A stretch of DNA of 64,000 nucleotides from Coenobita brevimanus (lineage: Eukaryota; Arthropoda; Malacostraca; Decapoda; Coenobitidae), in contig CM064670.1 of assembly GCA_032717465.1 (NCBI GenBank), positions 19,128,439-19,192,438 of the forward strand, read 5' to 3'. A model generated the notes under the pieces. That model was not told the origin of the DNA. It saw only the letters and a program-made list of their open reading frames with translations, and did not search any database. The translations under genes and the position numbers were made by a program. This document shows, piece after piece, positions 41,641 to 54,107 of the stretch (positions are counted from its first letter, which is position 1; every line of letters starts with the position of its first letter).

Positions 41641-44572
41641 ATATATGGAAGCACTGTCTGACTCACTTCTTCAGTTCTGCAACATTCGTGGCCTTTCCTC
41701 GAACTTTCTCTCTGTTGAACATCATCTCTCCTTCTTTAAACCTCACCTTCTCTTCCTTACAGAGACTCAGCTGTCTGAGGCACCTGACAGCAAACCCTAT
41801 TCTGTTTCCTCCTACTTTCTCTATACTCATTTCAAAGCCAAAGGTGGCTGTTGCATATATGTATGCAATGACTTATCTTGCTCTTGTGTTCCTGAACTTC
41901 ATTCTTCTGAATTCTCTACTCTCTGGCTTTGGCTTTCCTGGCATTCTCTGATTAAATATATCTGCGCTCTTTACTTATCCCCTAATTCTACTGACAATCA
42001 AAAATTCTTTGACTCTCTTACTTCTATGATGGAACACATTCTATCCATTTCTCCTTTCTCTGAAATCTCCATTCTTGGAGATTTGAATGTTCACCACCAC
42101 CTTTGGCTCTCCTATCCTTTCATTGATCCACCTGGTGAACAAGCCTACATCTTTTCTATCCTTAATGACCTAGAGCAGCTTGTACAGCACCCTACCCATA
42201 TCCCTGAATGCCTTGGAGAGAGCTCCAACATACTGTACATGATCCCTTCCTAACAACTAATCCTTCTGCTTATGCTGTTAATCTTTCCTCTCCGTTGGGC
42301 TCCTCTGATCACAGCCTTATTACCTTAACCTATCCTATCACTTTGGTACGGCCTGCAGACCCTCCAAAGAAATGTCGACTGCGGCACTTTGAAGCTGCAG
42401 ATTGGAAGGTCCCTCAGGCGTACTTCTTTGATTTTCCCTGGAATGATTATTGTTTCCATGGCCGGGAGCCATCTGAGTGTGCCTTCCGCACTATGGAGGT
42501 TATTCTCTCGGGCATGGAACCATGCATTCCTTTCTCATATCCTTTGGCTAATGCAAGAAAGCCCTGGGTTAATCACGCTTGTTCTAATGCTGTCTGCAAC
42601 AACGAGAGAACCTATAAAAGGTACCAGAGCCAACCCACCCTGAATCACATCTTTTTTATGTTTCTGGCCGGAATCCTGCTAAGTCTGTTCTTTGCCCTGC
42701 TAAAAATAATTTCATCCATACTAAATGCTCTCAACTCTCCAACTCGAATTCTTCCTGCTCCTTCTAGCACCTTGCCAAAAACCTTTCTAACAACTTTACC
42801 TCATCATCCTTCCCTCCTCTTTTCTATTCTGATGGTTCTGTACCTATTTCTTCTACTGATAAAACGGATCTCTTCGCTCAGACTTTCTCCTCCAATTCCA
42901 CCTTAGGCGATTCCGGTGCTGTTCCTCCATCACTTCCCCCCTCTGACTTCCTCATGGCTGACATTAAAATTTCTTCAGCTGATGTATTTTCTGCCATCAC
43001 TGCTCTCAGTACTAACAACGCATATGGGCCTGATGGGGTCCCTCCTGTTGTCCTTATGAATTGTGCTTCTGTGCTTACACCCTGCCTAGGCAACCTCTTT
43101 CGCCTTTGTCTTTCAATTTGTACCTTTCCTTCTTGCTGGAAGTTTGCTCTCATTCAGCCAGTCCCGAAGAAGGGTGACCATTCCCAACCCTCTAACTATT
43201 GTCCAATGGCTTTAACGTCCTGTGTCCCAAAAGTTTTTGAGTCAATTCTTAAAAAAAATTTAAAGTATCTTTCCTATCACAACCTTCTTTCTGATCGTCA
43301 GTATAGGTTCCGTCAGAGACTCTCCACTGGCGATCTTCTCACCTACCTTTCAGACTCCTGGTCATCCTCCTTTCGGGACGTTGGCGAAAGCTTTGCCATC
43401 GCACTTGACATCTCAATGGCTTTCGATCGAGTCTGGCATAAATCTTTATTTTCCAAACTACTCTCTTACGGTTTCTATCCTTCTATCTGTTCCTTCATCT
43501 ACAGCTTCCTTTCTGGTCGTTCTATAGCCGCTGTTGTAGACGTCATCGTTTATCTCCTAGGTCTATCAACAGTAGTGTTCCTCAGGGCTCTGTCCTATCA
43601 CCAACTCTCTTCCTTTTATTCATCAATGATCTTCTAAGCTGATGATTCCACTCGTACGCTGAAGATTCCACCCTTCACCTTTTCATTCAGTTCCTGCAAC
43701 GTCCATCTCAGCAATTACTTCAACAAACAAGGGATGAGGCTATGATACACCTAATGTCTGACTTGGTTTGTATCTCTAACTGGGGTAAAAACAATCTTGT
43801 TGTTTTTAATGCTTCAAAGACTTAGTTTTTACACCTATCAACCCAACAGAATCTTCTATAGGAGTACCCACTACTGTTTAATAATATCCAGCTCAAGCCT
43901 GCATCATCCTTGAACATGCTTGGGGTTTCATTCACTCGGGATTTATCTTGGAAAGATCATATTACATCTCTTGTAAAATCAGCTTCCAAGATATTAGGTG
44001 TGCTAAGCCGACTCTGTACCTTCTTTACCCCTGCACAGTTGTTGACTTTATACACGGGTTTTATTCGCCCCTGTGTAGAGTACAACTCTCATGTGTGGGA
44101 CGGCTCCCCACATACAGCATCTTCTCAATAGGGTGGAGTCAAAGGCTTTTCGTCTTCTCCTCTTACTGGCTCCCTTCAACCTCTGTCTCTTCCCTGCACT
44201 GTTGCATATTTATCTCTTTTCTATCGTTACTTCCATAGTCGCTGTTCCTCTGAACTGTCTGCTTGCATCCCTCCACCTCTATGACGGGTGCGTAGCACCC
44301 ATCTAGCAAAATACTCTCATCCCTTTTCTGTCCAACTCTCTAATGCAAGAGTTAACCGTTACTCCCAGTCCTTCATTTATGCAACGGGTCAGCTCTGGAA
44401 CTGTCTCCCTTTGTCTGTATTTCCTGCCTCCTATGATCTCCAGTCTTTCAAACGCAGTGTGTCCAGGCATCTCGAAATGAACAGATCTTGAATTTGGCTC
44501 ACTTTTGTATTGTTTTTGTTTTTTTCTTGGAATTGTTTGCGAGCTCCTAGCCTTTGGTTCCTTCTTACTCGC
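41641..44572 (+). pseudogene. Jockey-like LINE, endonuclease plus RT (copy K1)
   Basis: A 2.9 kb non-LTR element. Endonuclease motifs: FCNIRGLSSNF, LLFLTETQLSEA (E), ILGDLNVHHHLW (D, N) and, after a frameshift near 42210, SPLGSSDHSLITL (SDH). RT: NNAYGPDGVPPVVLMNC, GDHSQPSNYCPMALTS, FAIALDISMAFDRVWH, then frameshifted VPQGSVLSPTLF and a damaged ADDST box near 43640. The C-terminal region reads MLGVSFTRDLSWKDHI and SVSRHLEMNRS before a stop at about 44491. It has at least four frameshifts or stops. Its undamaged layout serves as reference for copy K2. Its 5' end abuts the 3' LTR side of the gypsy element through a short (TA)n. Confidence 0.82.

Positions 44573-44617
<45 letters not shown>
44573..44617. 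repeat. (TA)n microsatellite
   Basis: About 20 TA units exactly between the 3' ends of two converging LINEs (K1 on plus, the next LINE on minus). Confidence 0.95.
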
Positions 44618-44620
<3 letters not shown>

Positions 44621-47556
44621 TGTATGCATCGACCCTGGTCATCTAACACCGGCTCTCCACGCTGCTCGATCTCTTGGAGCCTCTGTATTCATTCATTTAT
44701 CCCTGACATCAAACTCTGTGACCTCGTCCCAGGTCTTTTTTGGTCTGCCTCTCGTAACCCTCCACCCGATGTTTACACTTCTTACCTTCTGCACTCAGTT
44801 GTCGTCTTCCATTCTCTCAACATGCCCAAACCATCCTCACCACAACACCAATACATTGAAGTATCATCCTTCCTCTCACCTCTTCAATCGCAATCCCAGT
44901 CCCCCCCTCCCGGCTTCGTATCCAAGAATGCACTAGACATCCGTCTAATCATTGTCATTTCTCACTGTCATTTTTGTACGTTTGAGACAACGAATATCTT
45001 CTTCTTTTACTGCCCAGGTCTCATTACCATACTCGTACAGCATTACATTTCTGACCCCGCAAACAAAGATCCCATGAACGGAGGGAAAACCCTCACCGTG
45101 TTAGCTCCTTGAGCTTCCTCCAACTACTCCTTACCCTAGCCACAGAGCTAACTCTAGTCCTACCTCCAGTACATAACATTTCCCCCAAATAACAAATCTC
45201 CACACACTTGAGAGGCTGTCCTGGCAAATATAAATCCTTTCTCGTCTGACAATCTTTTTATGTTGTCCCCGTCACACCATTCACAAAATTAACATTATTT
45301 CGCAGCCTGCCTTTATTACCAGTCATTTCCCACACCCTTGTGGCAGAATGAACCTGACCATACTCCCTCTGCTTTAACAGTACCGCCACCAGCCCTAGAT
45401 ATCATCACTTGTTTTATCTGCATTTACTCTGATGCCCTTGCACCCCCAACCCGTCTCTCTATTTTCTAAATCTTACATTCACCCTCTTTTCATTCTCTGT
45501 AGTCAACACCAAGGCACCAGCATACAATATTTCCCATGGGAATCCATATCTGAAGTAACGTACGAAAGCTTCAGGCACCATGACAAACAATATGGGGCTC
45601 AAGACTGACCCCTGATGGACGCCAGCATTCACGGAAAAGTAGTCACTCGTATCTCCATAAACATATCACCAAGGTGCAAGCACCCACATACATAGCCATA
45701 ACCACTCTAACCAGCCACTCCATGACCCCAAGCTTCCTCATTGCTCACTTCACCACCCCCCTGGGGACTTGTCAAATACCTTCTTCAAATCAACAGAAAC
45801 AGAGTCAGCTCCCTTTTCTTTCCTATGTATTTCACCTGAAGCTGTCGGACAGTTAATACGGCATCAGTGGTCCCTTTGCCTAGCATAAACCCGAACTGCA
45901 TCTCATCAATATTCACTCTTTCCCTTATCATACCTTCTAGGACTCCTTCCATTACTTTATGTGATCCAAAAGTTGCATGCCTTTATAATTTCCTCTTTTC
46001 TGGGCTTCATCCTTCCCCTTATACACATTTACAATCACACTCTTCTGGAATAACACACTCATATGTAACTGAATTTATCAAATCAGTAACTAAACCTACT
46101 CCTATATCTCCTGAGGCCTTCAAAATTTCAGCAGTCAACCCTGACACACTCGCCGCCTACCCAAACTGTAGCCTGCCTATTGTCTTTATCATACTGGCAG
46201 CAACAATCAAAGGTCAGTGGCCAAACACTGGATTCGCTGACTTTACACCTTCCAAGGTATGGTCAAACTCCTCATTCAGCAGCCGGCTATAATGCTTTCT
46301 CCAGGCGACTTTCATATCCTTATTGTCCACCACATCTCCTTCATCAATCTTCACATTAACTGCTCGCCAGTGCTATCCCAATTTTCCTTTTTTATCTGAC
46401 TTGTCATCTTAAATATCATATCTTTCCTTTCAGCACTATTTAAGCTATCCGTAAAAGTTTCTGAGACTCAGATACCTCCTTTCTAGCCCTACACTTTACA
46501 GCCAAGTTTTCCTTTCTGTTACCACCCCTTTTCAATTCTCGCAAAAGTCTCCTTTTCTCCTTAACTGTAGCTTCTACATTCTCATCCCACGACTATGCTG
46601 CCTTATGTCTTGGAGGTTCCATTATCCATCCATACACTGAATCAGTATTTCAAGAGATTGTTCATGAGAACTCTGTACTGCTCATTATCACTTCTGTCAA
46701 CAGTTCAGCCACCACTCTATTCATCGTGCTATAGAAGGCATCTCTTACTGCTTGGTTTTTCAGCTTCCATATTTTTCTCCTGATTGCACAGATTCTTTTC
46801 TTCACCAAACGCTCATTCAGCACCACGTCACATACCAGTAATTTGTGTTGCTGCATACACTCTTTACTCCGTATAACTTTAACATCCTTCACCAACCTCA
46901 CATCAGCCCTTCTGACCATGAAATAGGTCAATCTGGTACTATTACTCCCAGACATATATGTAAATAAACGTACTCTCAAACTTCCTAATATACGTGTTGC
47001 ACACAATCATGTTCATTGCTTCCCCAAAATCGGGTATCTTTTCCCCTTCCAAATCCCTCGTACCATATATAAATTTTCTTTAAACCCCTTCATATCTCTG
47101 GGTTGCTTCACCCTCATGACCATTTAAATCCCCACCCAAAACGACAGTCTCATCATTTATACCGACAACCACACGTATCAAGTCATCTCTATATGTATCA
47201 TTTATCTCATCATCCAAGCCAACCTGAGGAGCATACGCCGATAAAATTAAAACTATGAGTTTACCAAACAATATTTTCACTGTTATAAAACGTTCATTTA
47301 CACTCATTACATTCATGAAACATTCCACACATTTCTCCTCAACCGGAATATTCATACCACTATATCCATCTACATTTCCCTGCCAAGATAGCTTATACCA
47401 ACAGTCTTTCCCAACAATCATGCTAGCTGACCCTCCTCTGAACCTGACTTCCGGTAGACAACAGACATTCATCCTCTACCTGCTCAGAGTCCCACCACTT
47501 ACCTTGCCCTACCCTTGGAACTACCCACATTCCACGATGCAACTCTGAACTCCCTG
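44618..47556 (-). pseudogene. RTE/Daphne-like LINE with endonuclease, nearly full length
   Basis: The minus strand begins near 47550 with RVASWNVG-type text, then MSVVYRKSG or CCLPEVRFRGGSA (catalytic E) and VLILSAYAPQVGL, VVLGGDLNGHEGEA (D, N; 47080-47472). Next comes VRRADVRLVKDVKVI and QHKLLVCDVVLN (46662-47006). The RT part (45100-46600) is decayed but shows PDGV-like, LYVxFxDLxK-like and MxQGSVLSP-like text in shifting frames. The 3' end at 44618-44900 matches the fragment at 16695-17045. The clade name is my best fit, not certain. Confidence 0.65.
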
Positions 47557-47600
47557 GGCCTTAGGTGATCTGATTACCTCAGGCTTTAATGCTTTTGTTT

Positions 47601-47604
<4 letters not shown>

Positions 47605-47663
<59 letters not shown>

Positions 47664-47668
47664 TGTAT

Positions 47669-47716
<48 letters not shown>

Positions 47717-47717
47717 G

Positions 47718-47785
<68 letters not shown>
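47605..47785. repeat. Compound (TA)n(GA)n(GT)n microsatellite
   Basis: TA to 47660, GA 47671-47715, GT 47719-47784, between the 5' end of the previous LINE and the 3' end of LINE copy K2. Confidence 0.95.
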
Positions 47786-47786
<1 letters not shown>

Positions 47787-48712
47787 GCATAGATGAAGGA
47801 CTGGGAGTATCAGTTATCTTTTGCATTAGAGAGGTGGACAGAAAAGGGGTGAGAGTTTGCTGCCAGTCGGATGCTAGGTGCCTTCTGTAATGGAGGAGGG
47901 ATTCAATGAAGTAGCAATGGAAAAATGACAAAGATGCAACAGTGTTGGGAAGAGACAAAAGTTGGAGGGAGCCAGTAAGAGGAGGAGAGTTAAGGTGACG
48001 AAAAACTTTTGACTCCACCCTGTTGAGAAGAGCTGTATGTGGGAAGCCTCCCCACACATGAGTTTTACTCAATACAAGGGCAAATGAAACCCAGTATAAA
48101 GTCAACAGCTGTGTGGGGGTATACTGCAGAAGGGCACAAAGAAGGCTTAGCACACCTAATCTCTTGGAAGAAAATTTTGCAAGAGAGGCAACATGATCTT
48201 TCCATGACAAATTCCGAGAGAATGCAACCTCAAGGATGTTCAAAGACGACGCAGAATTGACCTGGATACTGTTTAATAGTCAAGACAACTGTGGAAGATT
48301 TTGGTATGTCGAAACACGTACAACGTTAGATACTTTAAAATCAACAGGGCTGCTTCCATCCCCATCAGAGATATGAACAACATCGGAACTTAGGTGCGCC
48401 TTAGACCCTTCTCATGTTTATTGAAGCAAATGTGGTGATGGACGCTGCGAGAAACGAATGAAAAAGTGAACAGTGGAGTCATCGGCGCATGAATGGATGC
48501 GGTTAGATGTGTAGGATAGAAGGCCACTGATGAACAGAAGGAAGAAACTTGATGACAGGACAGAATCCTGAAGAACATCACTACTAATAGCTCTGTAAGA
48601 ATATCAGTGTTTTTTTATTTTTTTTATTAACAAGTATAGGAACGACCAGAGCTGAAGCTGGTGTTGAAGGCACAGTTAGAAGGATAGAAACTTTAAGAGA
48701 GTAATTTGGATT
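47786..48712 (-). pseudogene. Jockey-like LINE copy K2, block 4 (RT end and C-terminus)
   Basis: Minus strand: KVSILLTVPST matches the K1 word just after the AFDRVW region, then a VLQDSVLSSSFFLLFI-like PQGSVLSP region, a CADDST box (about 48480), and NILEVAFSRNLSWKDHVASLAKF with LLNRVESKVFRHL (47790-48243). It aligns with K1 43450-44300. The upstream continuation lies beyond the RTE-like insertion at 48713-49510. Confidence 0.78.
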
Positions 48713-48732
48713 TATATATATATATATATATA

Positions 48733-48770
<38 letters not shown>

Positions 48771-49414
48771 ATTGCCAGACGCCTCAATCCCGTTTGGGGT
48801 GGCCACAAACAAATCGCATCCAAGTCGCCCTGTCCCCCGTCATTTCACTGCCCTGCTCCCAACTCACACCCCCCTCTCTCATATACCTCTCCACCCCATC
48901 CTCCCATCTCATCCTCGGCCTCCCCCTCCCTCTTCCCCCCTCCACCTCACTCACATACACTCTCTTCGTCAGTCTTTCACCCTCCATCCTCTCCACATGG
49001 CCAAACCACCTCAGTGTGTTCCTCATAGCGCTTCCTATCACATTCACATCCACACCACAACGCTTCTTTATATCCTCATTCGTCAGCCTGTCTCTCCACG
49101 TGACTCGACAGGCTCCTCTTAAATAACTCATTTCCACTGCTCTCACTCTTGACTTGTGTCCTTCCAACAATGTCCAAGCTTCACTTCCGTAGGTTAGAGT
49201 TGGTATCACAATACTGTCATGTAGTAACTTTTTCACTTCCATGCTCACTTCCCTGTTTCTTATCACTGCTTTCAAAGAACCAGCAACCTTTCTTCCCTGC
49301 TGTACCCTTTCAAGCACTTCACCCTCCAAACCTCCATCCTTACTCATCACACTACCCAAGTACTTAAACGTACTCACATTTTCCAATTCCTCACCATCCA
49401 ACCTCGCTGTACAT

Positions 49415-49510
<96 letters not shown>
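48713..49510 (-). pseudogene. RTE-like LINE C-terminal part (copy e) flanked by (TA)n
   Basis: (TA)n 48713-48769, then 48770-49417 encode (minus) ECTARLDGEELENVSTFKYLG, SIVIPTLTYGSEAWTLLEG, RVRAVEMSYLRGACRVTW and TKRVYVSEVEGGRGRGRP, with a second (TA)n at 49418-49509. The frame from 49400 to 48790 has no stop. It interrupts K2 between the words equal to K1's gagtctggcata and aatctttattttcc. It is 5'-truncated, starting after the catalytic box. Confidence 0.82.
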
Positions 49511-49512
<2 letters not shown>

Positions 49513-49897
49513 CGACTCGAACGAAAGCCTTTGAAATTTGAAGTGCAATGACAAAGTTTTCGCTAGAGACCCGAAAGAACAATAAACAGAAGTCTGAAAG
49601 GAAGGTGAAAAGATCGCCACTGGAACGTCCCTCGTGGAACCCATACTGGCAATCAGAAAGTCATGATAGAAAAGGCGCTTTCATTATTTTCAAGAAAAGA
49701 TTAAAAAAGAAATAAAATTAGAAATACAGGATATTAAAGTAACTGGGAGACAGATAGGGAGCTGAGAACAGTCACCCTTTTTTGGAACTGTTGAATGAGA
49801 ACAAACTTCCAGCAAGAAGGAATTGTATACGTTGACAGACAAAAGCAAAAGTGGTTACCTAGGCAGAGTGAAAGCACAGATGCAGCGTTCAACGTTC
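49511..49897 (-). pseudogene. Jockey-like LINE copy K2, block 3 (RT core)
   Basis: The minus strand shows TVPKKGDCSQLPICLPV (K1: PVPKKGDHSQPSNYCPM), STRDVPVAIFSPSFQTS and LHFKFQRLSFESG (K1: LDISMAFDRVWHK). Strongly mutated. It joins block 2 across the dispersed element at 49898-50558. Confidence 0.7.
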
Positions 49898-50558
49898 TTA
49901 ACTAGATGGGCACTCAAAAGAGCGCATACCTTCGCCAAGGCCCAAAATGCAGTTCCTTTCAATTCAGTCAGGTCTAATCCAGTGTCAAACTCATAACCTT
50001 ATAAGTTGTAACACCATAATTTTAAACAACCCATAATTTTTTAACTCACTGTAACAGCCAACAAAGCAGTGCATATCATTTCATAATCTGCATTATGGAA
50101 GAATAGTAAGTTGATACAAAAGAGAAACACGGCAGCTGGAAAAAGACTACTCGCCCCCCCCCTAAAAGGCATATTTAAAGTCGCTAGATCAAGAATTTTA
50201 TATGGATCCGCCCCAGACTGTACACGTTCGTAGATACCAACATACTAAATATGCCCGATTTTTTTTTTTTTTTTTAATCAAGATCCATGCAATATTCACT
50301 GAAAAAGTTACGAAAATGTCGGAAAAACGCCCTATCACACAATGTTAAATAAAGTGAAAAAAAAAAAAATCCTGGATCCCCACCTATCCGGATCCGCACC
50401 AAAATTTAATGGAGTCTATCCTAGCCCAAGGCCCATTCTTCTACCGGGTTTCGTGGAAATCCGTCCAGTAGTTTTTGTGTAATCTTGCTCACAAACCAAC
50501 CAACAAATAAAGAAACAGACGGGGGTGAAAACATAACCTCCTTGGTGGAGGTAATAAC
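49898..50558. mobile_element. Short dispersed element with CCAAGG(A)GG-type ends
   Basis: About 660 bp bounded by ctagatgggcactcaaaag with accttcgccaagg on the left and cctccttggtggaggtaat on the right. Inside are three poly(T)/poly(A) runs, ggatccgc words and caaaaactac/ccgtccag-type text. It splits K2 between blocks 2 and 3, as seen by comparison with K1 (cctcctgttgt | ccttatgaattg). I recall elements with these ends from many animal genomes but cannot name the class. No coding sequence. Confidence 0.65.
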
Positions 50559-51841
50559 AACAGGAGGAACCCCATCAGGCCCGTATGTCTTGTTAGTATA
50601 CTGAGGGCAGTGAGGGCAGAAAGCGGGAGTACATCAATTGGAGAAATTTTAATGTCAGTTATGAGGAAGTCAGACCGGGGAAGAGATACAGGAACAGCAC
50701 CGGAATCGTGTTAGGTGGAAATGGAGGAGAAAGATTTAGCAGAGTTCTGCCTTTTCAGTAGAAGAAACAGCTAAAGAGCCATTTGCGCAGAAAAGAGGAG
50801 TGAAGGAGGAAAGTAAAGTTGTTAGAAAAGTTTTTAGCAAGGTGCCACGACTGTGAAGAATCTGAGTCTGAGAGTCCTGAACATTTGGTGCTAATGAAAT
50901 TATTCTTAGCAGAGTGAAGAACAGACAGCACAATTCTGGACACAAACTTAAATATGATAAGATTCAGGGATGGGATGGAGCTAACACCTTATGTAGGCCT
51001 TTTCTTTGTTGTGGACTTCATTAGAATAGGCGTGATTAAACTTTTTTTTTTTTTTTAATTCGTCAAAGGATAAAGGAATGAGTACTTCCATGCTAGGATA
51101 ACCTCTGTAATGTGCGGGGCACACTCAGAAGGCTCTCAGCCAGGGAAGCAATAAACATTCCAGGGAAAATCAAAGAAGTTCTGCCTGAGGACCTCTCACT
51201 CATCAGTTCCAAGGTGCCACAGCCACTACCGGTACTACTTGGGACGGTCTACAGGATTTACAGGAGCAGTATGACAGGTCATGGCGATAAGACTGTGATC
51301 GGAGGTGCGCAACGGAGAGAAAAGATTACCAGAGAAAGAACAAGGATTAATTGCAAGGAAATGGTCAAGTAGGTTATGTTGGAACTCCCTCAGAGGCAGT
51401 CAATGATGCAGGTGAGGTGGTGTACAAGCTGCTCTAGGTCATTAAGGATAGAAAATATGTTGATTTGTTTATCAGGTGGATCACTGAGTGGAGAGGAGGG
51501 CTAAAGGCGGTGTGAACACTGAAATAGCATAAGACAGATTTAAGTGAAAGGAGAAACTGACAATATGTGTTCCATCTTATAACTAAGACAGCTTAAGAAC
51601 TTTCAAAGAATTATGGGATAAGTATACAGCACAGATAAATTTAGCTGAAGAATGGTTTTAGAACTGAGACCCGAGTGTAGAGAATTCAGAGAACAAGAGA
51701 ACAAGATATGTTACTGCATAAATACACACAACCACCCTTGACTTCGAAATGAGCATAGAGAAAGTAGGAGAATACAGAGATGGGTTTGCTGTCAGGAGCC
51801 TCAGACAGCTGAGATTCATGAAGAGAGGTTAGGGTTTAGAA
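50559..51841 (-). pseudogene. Jockey-like LINE copy K2, block 2 (endonuclease and linker)
   Basis: The minus strand shows NKTYGPDGVPPVV at 50563-50605 (K1: NNAYGPDGVPPVV), the serine-rich linker (50736-50945), and near 51780-51830 the TETQLSEAPDSK-equivalent text. No long frame survives. Its 5' side is cut at 51841 by the hAT element and resumes at 57742. Confidence 0.72.
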
Positions 51842-52075
51842 CAATGGTTCCCCAACTGTGTTCTACGGAACCCTAGGGTTCCGTGATAGGCTACCAGGGG
51901 TTCCGTGTCTCAAGGCACGCATCCAGAACGTGTCTGACTTAAATGTCTGTAAATACTGACACATACTGTACATTGTTATGATGGGTAGAAAATATGGAAT
52001 GGTTGAATTTTAAATTCGAAGTCATTTGTGTACTGTAAGTTTGTAACTATACAACAAAGTTAAGAGAACTTCTGT

Positions 52076-52722
52076 CTATCTATCTACGTATCTTTCTGTC
52101 TATCTACTGCCAGACGCCTCAATCCCGTAAGGGGTGGCCACAAACAAATCGCCTCCATGTCGCCGTCAAACGTCATTTCATTGCCTTGCTCCCACCTCAC
52201 ACCCCCCTCTTTAATATAACTCTCCACTCCATCCCTCCATCTCATCCTCGGCCTCCCTCTCCCTCTCTATCCCTCCATCTCATTCGCATACTCTCCTTAT
52301 TAGTCTCTCGGTTTCCATCCTCTCCACATGGCCAAACCACCTCAGTGTATTTCTCCTAACGCTTCCTATCACATCCACATATACACCACAACACCACTTC
52401 CTCATTTGTCAGTCTGTCTCTCCACGTAACCCCATATGCTTCTCTCAGATAACTCATTTCCACTACTTTCATGTAACTCCACATGCTTCTCTCAGATAAC
52501 TCATTTCCACTGCTCTCACTCTTGTGTCCTTCCACAAGGTCCAAGATTCACCTCCATACGTTAAAGCTGGTATCACAATACTGTCATGTAGCGACTTTTT
52601 TACTTCCATGCTCACTTCCCTGTTCCTTATCATTGCTTCCAAGGAACCAACCTCTCTTCCTTGTTGTACCCTTTCAAACACTTCACCCTCTATGCTTCCA
52701 TTCTCACTCATCACACTATCTA
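52076..52722 (-). pseudogene. RTE-like LINE C-terminal fragment (copy f)
   Basis: Minus strand: DSVMSENGSIEGEVFERVQQG, SMEVKKSLHDSIVIPALTYGGE and RAVEMSYLREACGVT. Around 52450-52510 a segment of about 55 bp (cttctctcagataactcatttccact...) is duplicated in tandem. The 3' tail gccagacgcctcaatcccg ends against (TCTA)n-like repeats (52075-52110). It may be the 3' part of one RTE-like insertion whose 5' part is copy g. Confidence 0.78.
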
Positions 52723-53763
52723 ATAGGCCAGTGCACTGAGTAGTCCTGCCATCTGGTAGGAGTCTGTGAACTTCTCCCAGAAACATGTTTTGCCGGTTTC
52801 AAAGATAAATTTTTCTGTGCACTTTCGTGTAGTTTCCTCAAAACACAAAATTTTTCAAATGTCTTTGACAGTCATGTTATTGGTGTGTAAGTGGCATTAG
52901 AAAAAAAAAAAAAAAAAACTCGTACAACAGGAGTCATCGTCTCCATGGAATTAACTTCTACATACAATATACTATTCAATAAACATCCCATATTTTTGGT
53001 GTAAGACTATAACATGGTAAATATATGGAGAAATGCTTTCATGCACAAATTTTGCCATATTTTAAAATTCGCTGCCGGAGCAATGTACGACATGCTCTCC
53101 ACTCAATACCTCTTCTACATGGTGTCTCCCACACCCTACGATGTTTGGCCTCGTTCTTTGATGGAAATCTGGCCCAACCTTTCACTTGTTTCATGGATGA
53201 GTACTGGTCTGCATTGAAAGTTGAATCTGACATGCTGTCAGCCACAGCACAAAGTTCTTCATTTTCTTATTGTCAATGCAACGCACCAAGTCATCCCTTC
53301 ACCGACACACCTCGCTAGTCTCATGTTTGTTTACAATCGTACGTGTGGCAAGGCCGAGTACCGAATGGAAATGTCACATGGCGAATTTATCCATATCTTT
53401 CATCATTGTTTTTAAGAAATGGAAATCCTATTACCCTTATTGGAATTATTGCATGAAGGCATTATTTCCACATAAACCCTCTTTAATACATCCCTAGAAA
53501 TTGCCTGATAGAAAGGAGTAGAACATACGTTTGAATACTATTTTTTTCCAACCCGTCGTCTTTATGAAGCCATAATATTGTAAAACCCTTAGTTTTGTTG
53601 GTGAAAACCTATGTTCAACGTAACAACACTCTTTAGCTGGCTTTGGGCAGAATAACATCAAATATTGGTAGTTGTCACTGAGCTCTATAATATGGAGAGG
53701 CTTTCTCATGGGTAGGACCACCCAGTTTGTGTAACAACCGCCAGGGGCCCAGGGTGGCGCTGA
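52723..53763. other. Unrecognised segment inside the hAT element
   Basis: About 1 kb of AT-rich sequence with A18 at about 52901-52918. Overlapping short frames (53014-53318 plus, 53039-53245 minus) carry no motif I recognise. It could be original hAT sequence or part of another insertion. Confidence 0.35.
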
Positions 53764-54107
53764 TGTTATTTTATTTTTTTTTTTTTTTTATGTGTCCGAC
53801 TCAGGGCATAGGCTCCACAGCCTGCTCTCAAGGCCCAGTAGTCCTCCTACATACCATACTCCTCTCTTCATGTCACCACTTCGGCGCTAACACCCACCGT
53901 CCACATTGACTACATGCTAAGGCTGTCTCATAAAGGACTGGTGTATTGGTCTTAGCGGGGGTACTTTTATGACATGCCGGCGGGTCATCTGGTAGATCAG
54001 GAAACTCTGCTTTCATGAAATTCAAATCCTTAAACTGTTCCCTGCCCCAGCCGGGATTCGAACCTGGGTCCATCAGGACTGCAGGCCGCCTCTCTACCGA
54101 TTCAACC
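53764..54107 (-). mobile_element. tRNA-derived SINE (family A), copy 2
   Basis: This shares the whole body with 33881-34225 (caaggcccagtagtcctcc, gctaacacccaccgtcca, ggcgggtcatctggtagatcag, attcgaacc). T-run at 53764-53783 (poly(A) on minus). The head is cut short at 54107 where the inverted structure begins. Confidence 0.75.

Noticed and set aside
42954..43637. Host gene with RT-like domain
   Set aside because: Part of the Jockey-like LINE K1: endonuclease upstream, frameshifts, and a second copy nearby.
53014..53415. Overlapping 60-97 codon frames as a gene
   Set aside because: No motif, several frames equally open, and inside a nest of dead insertions.
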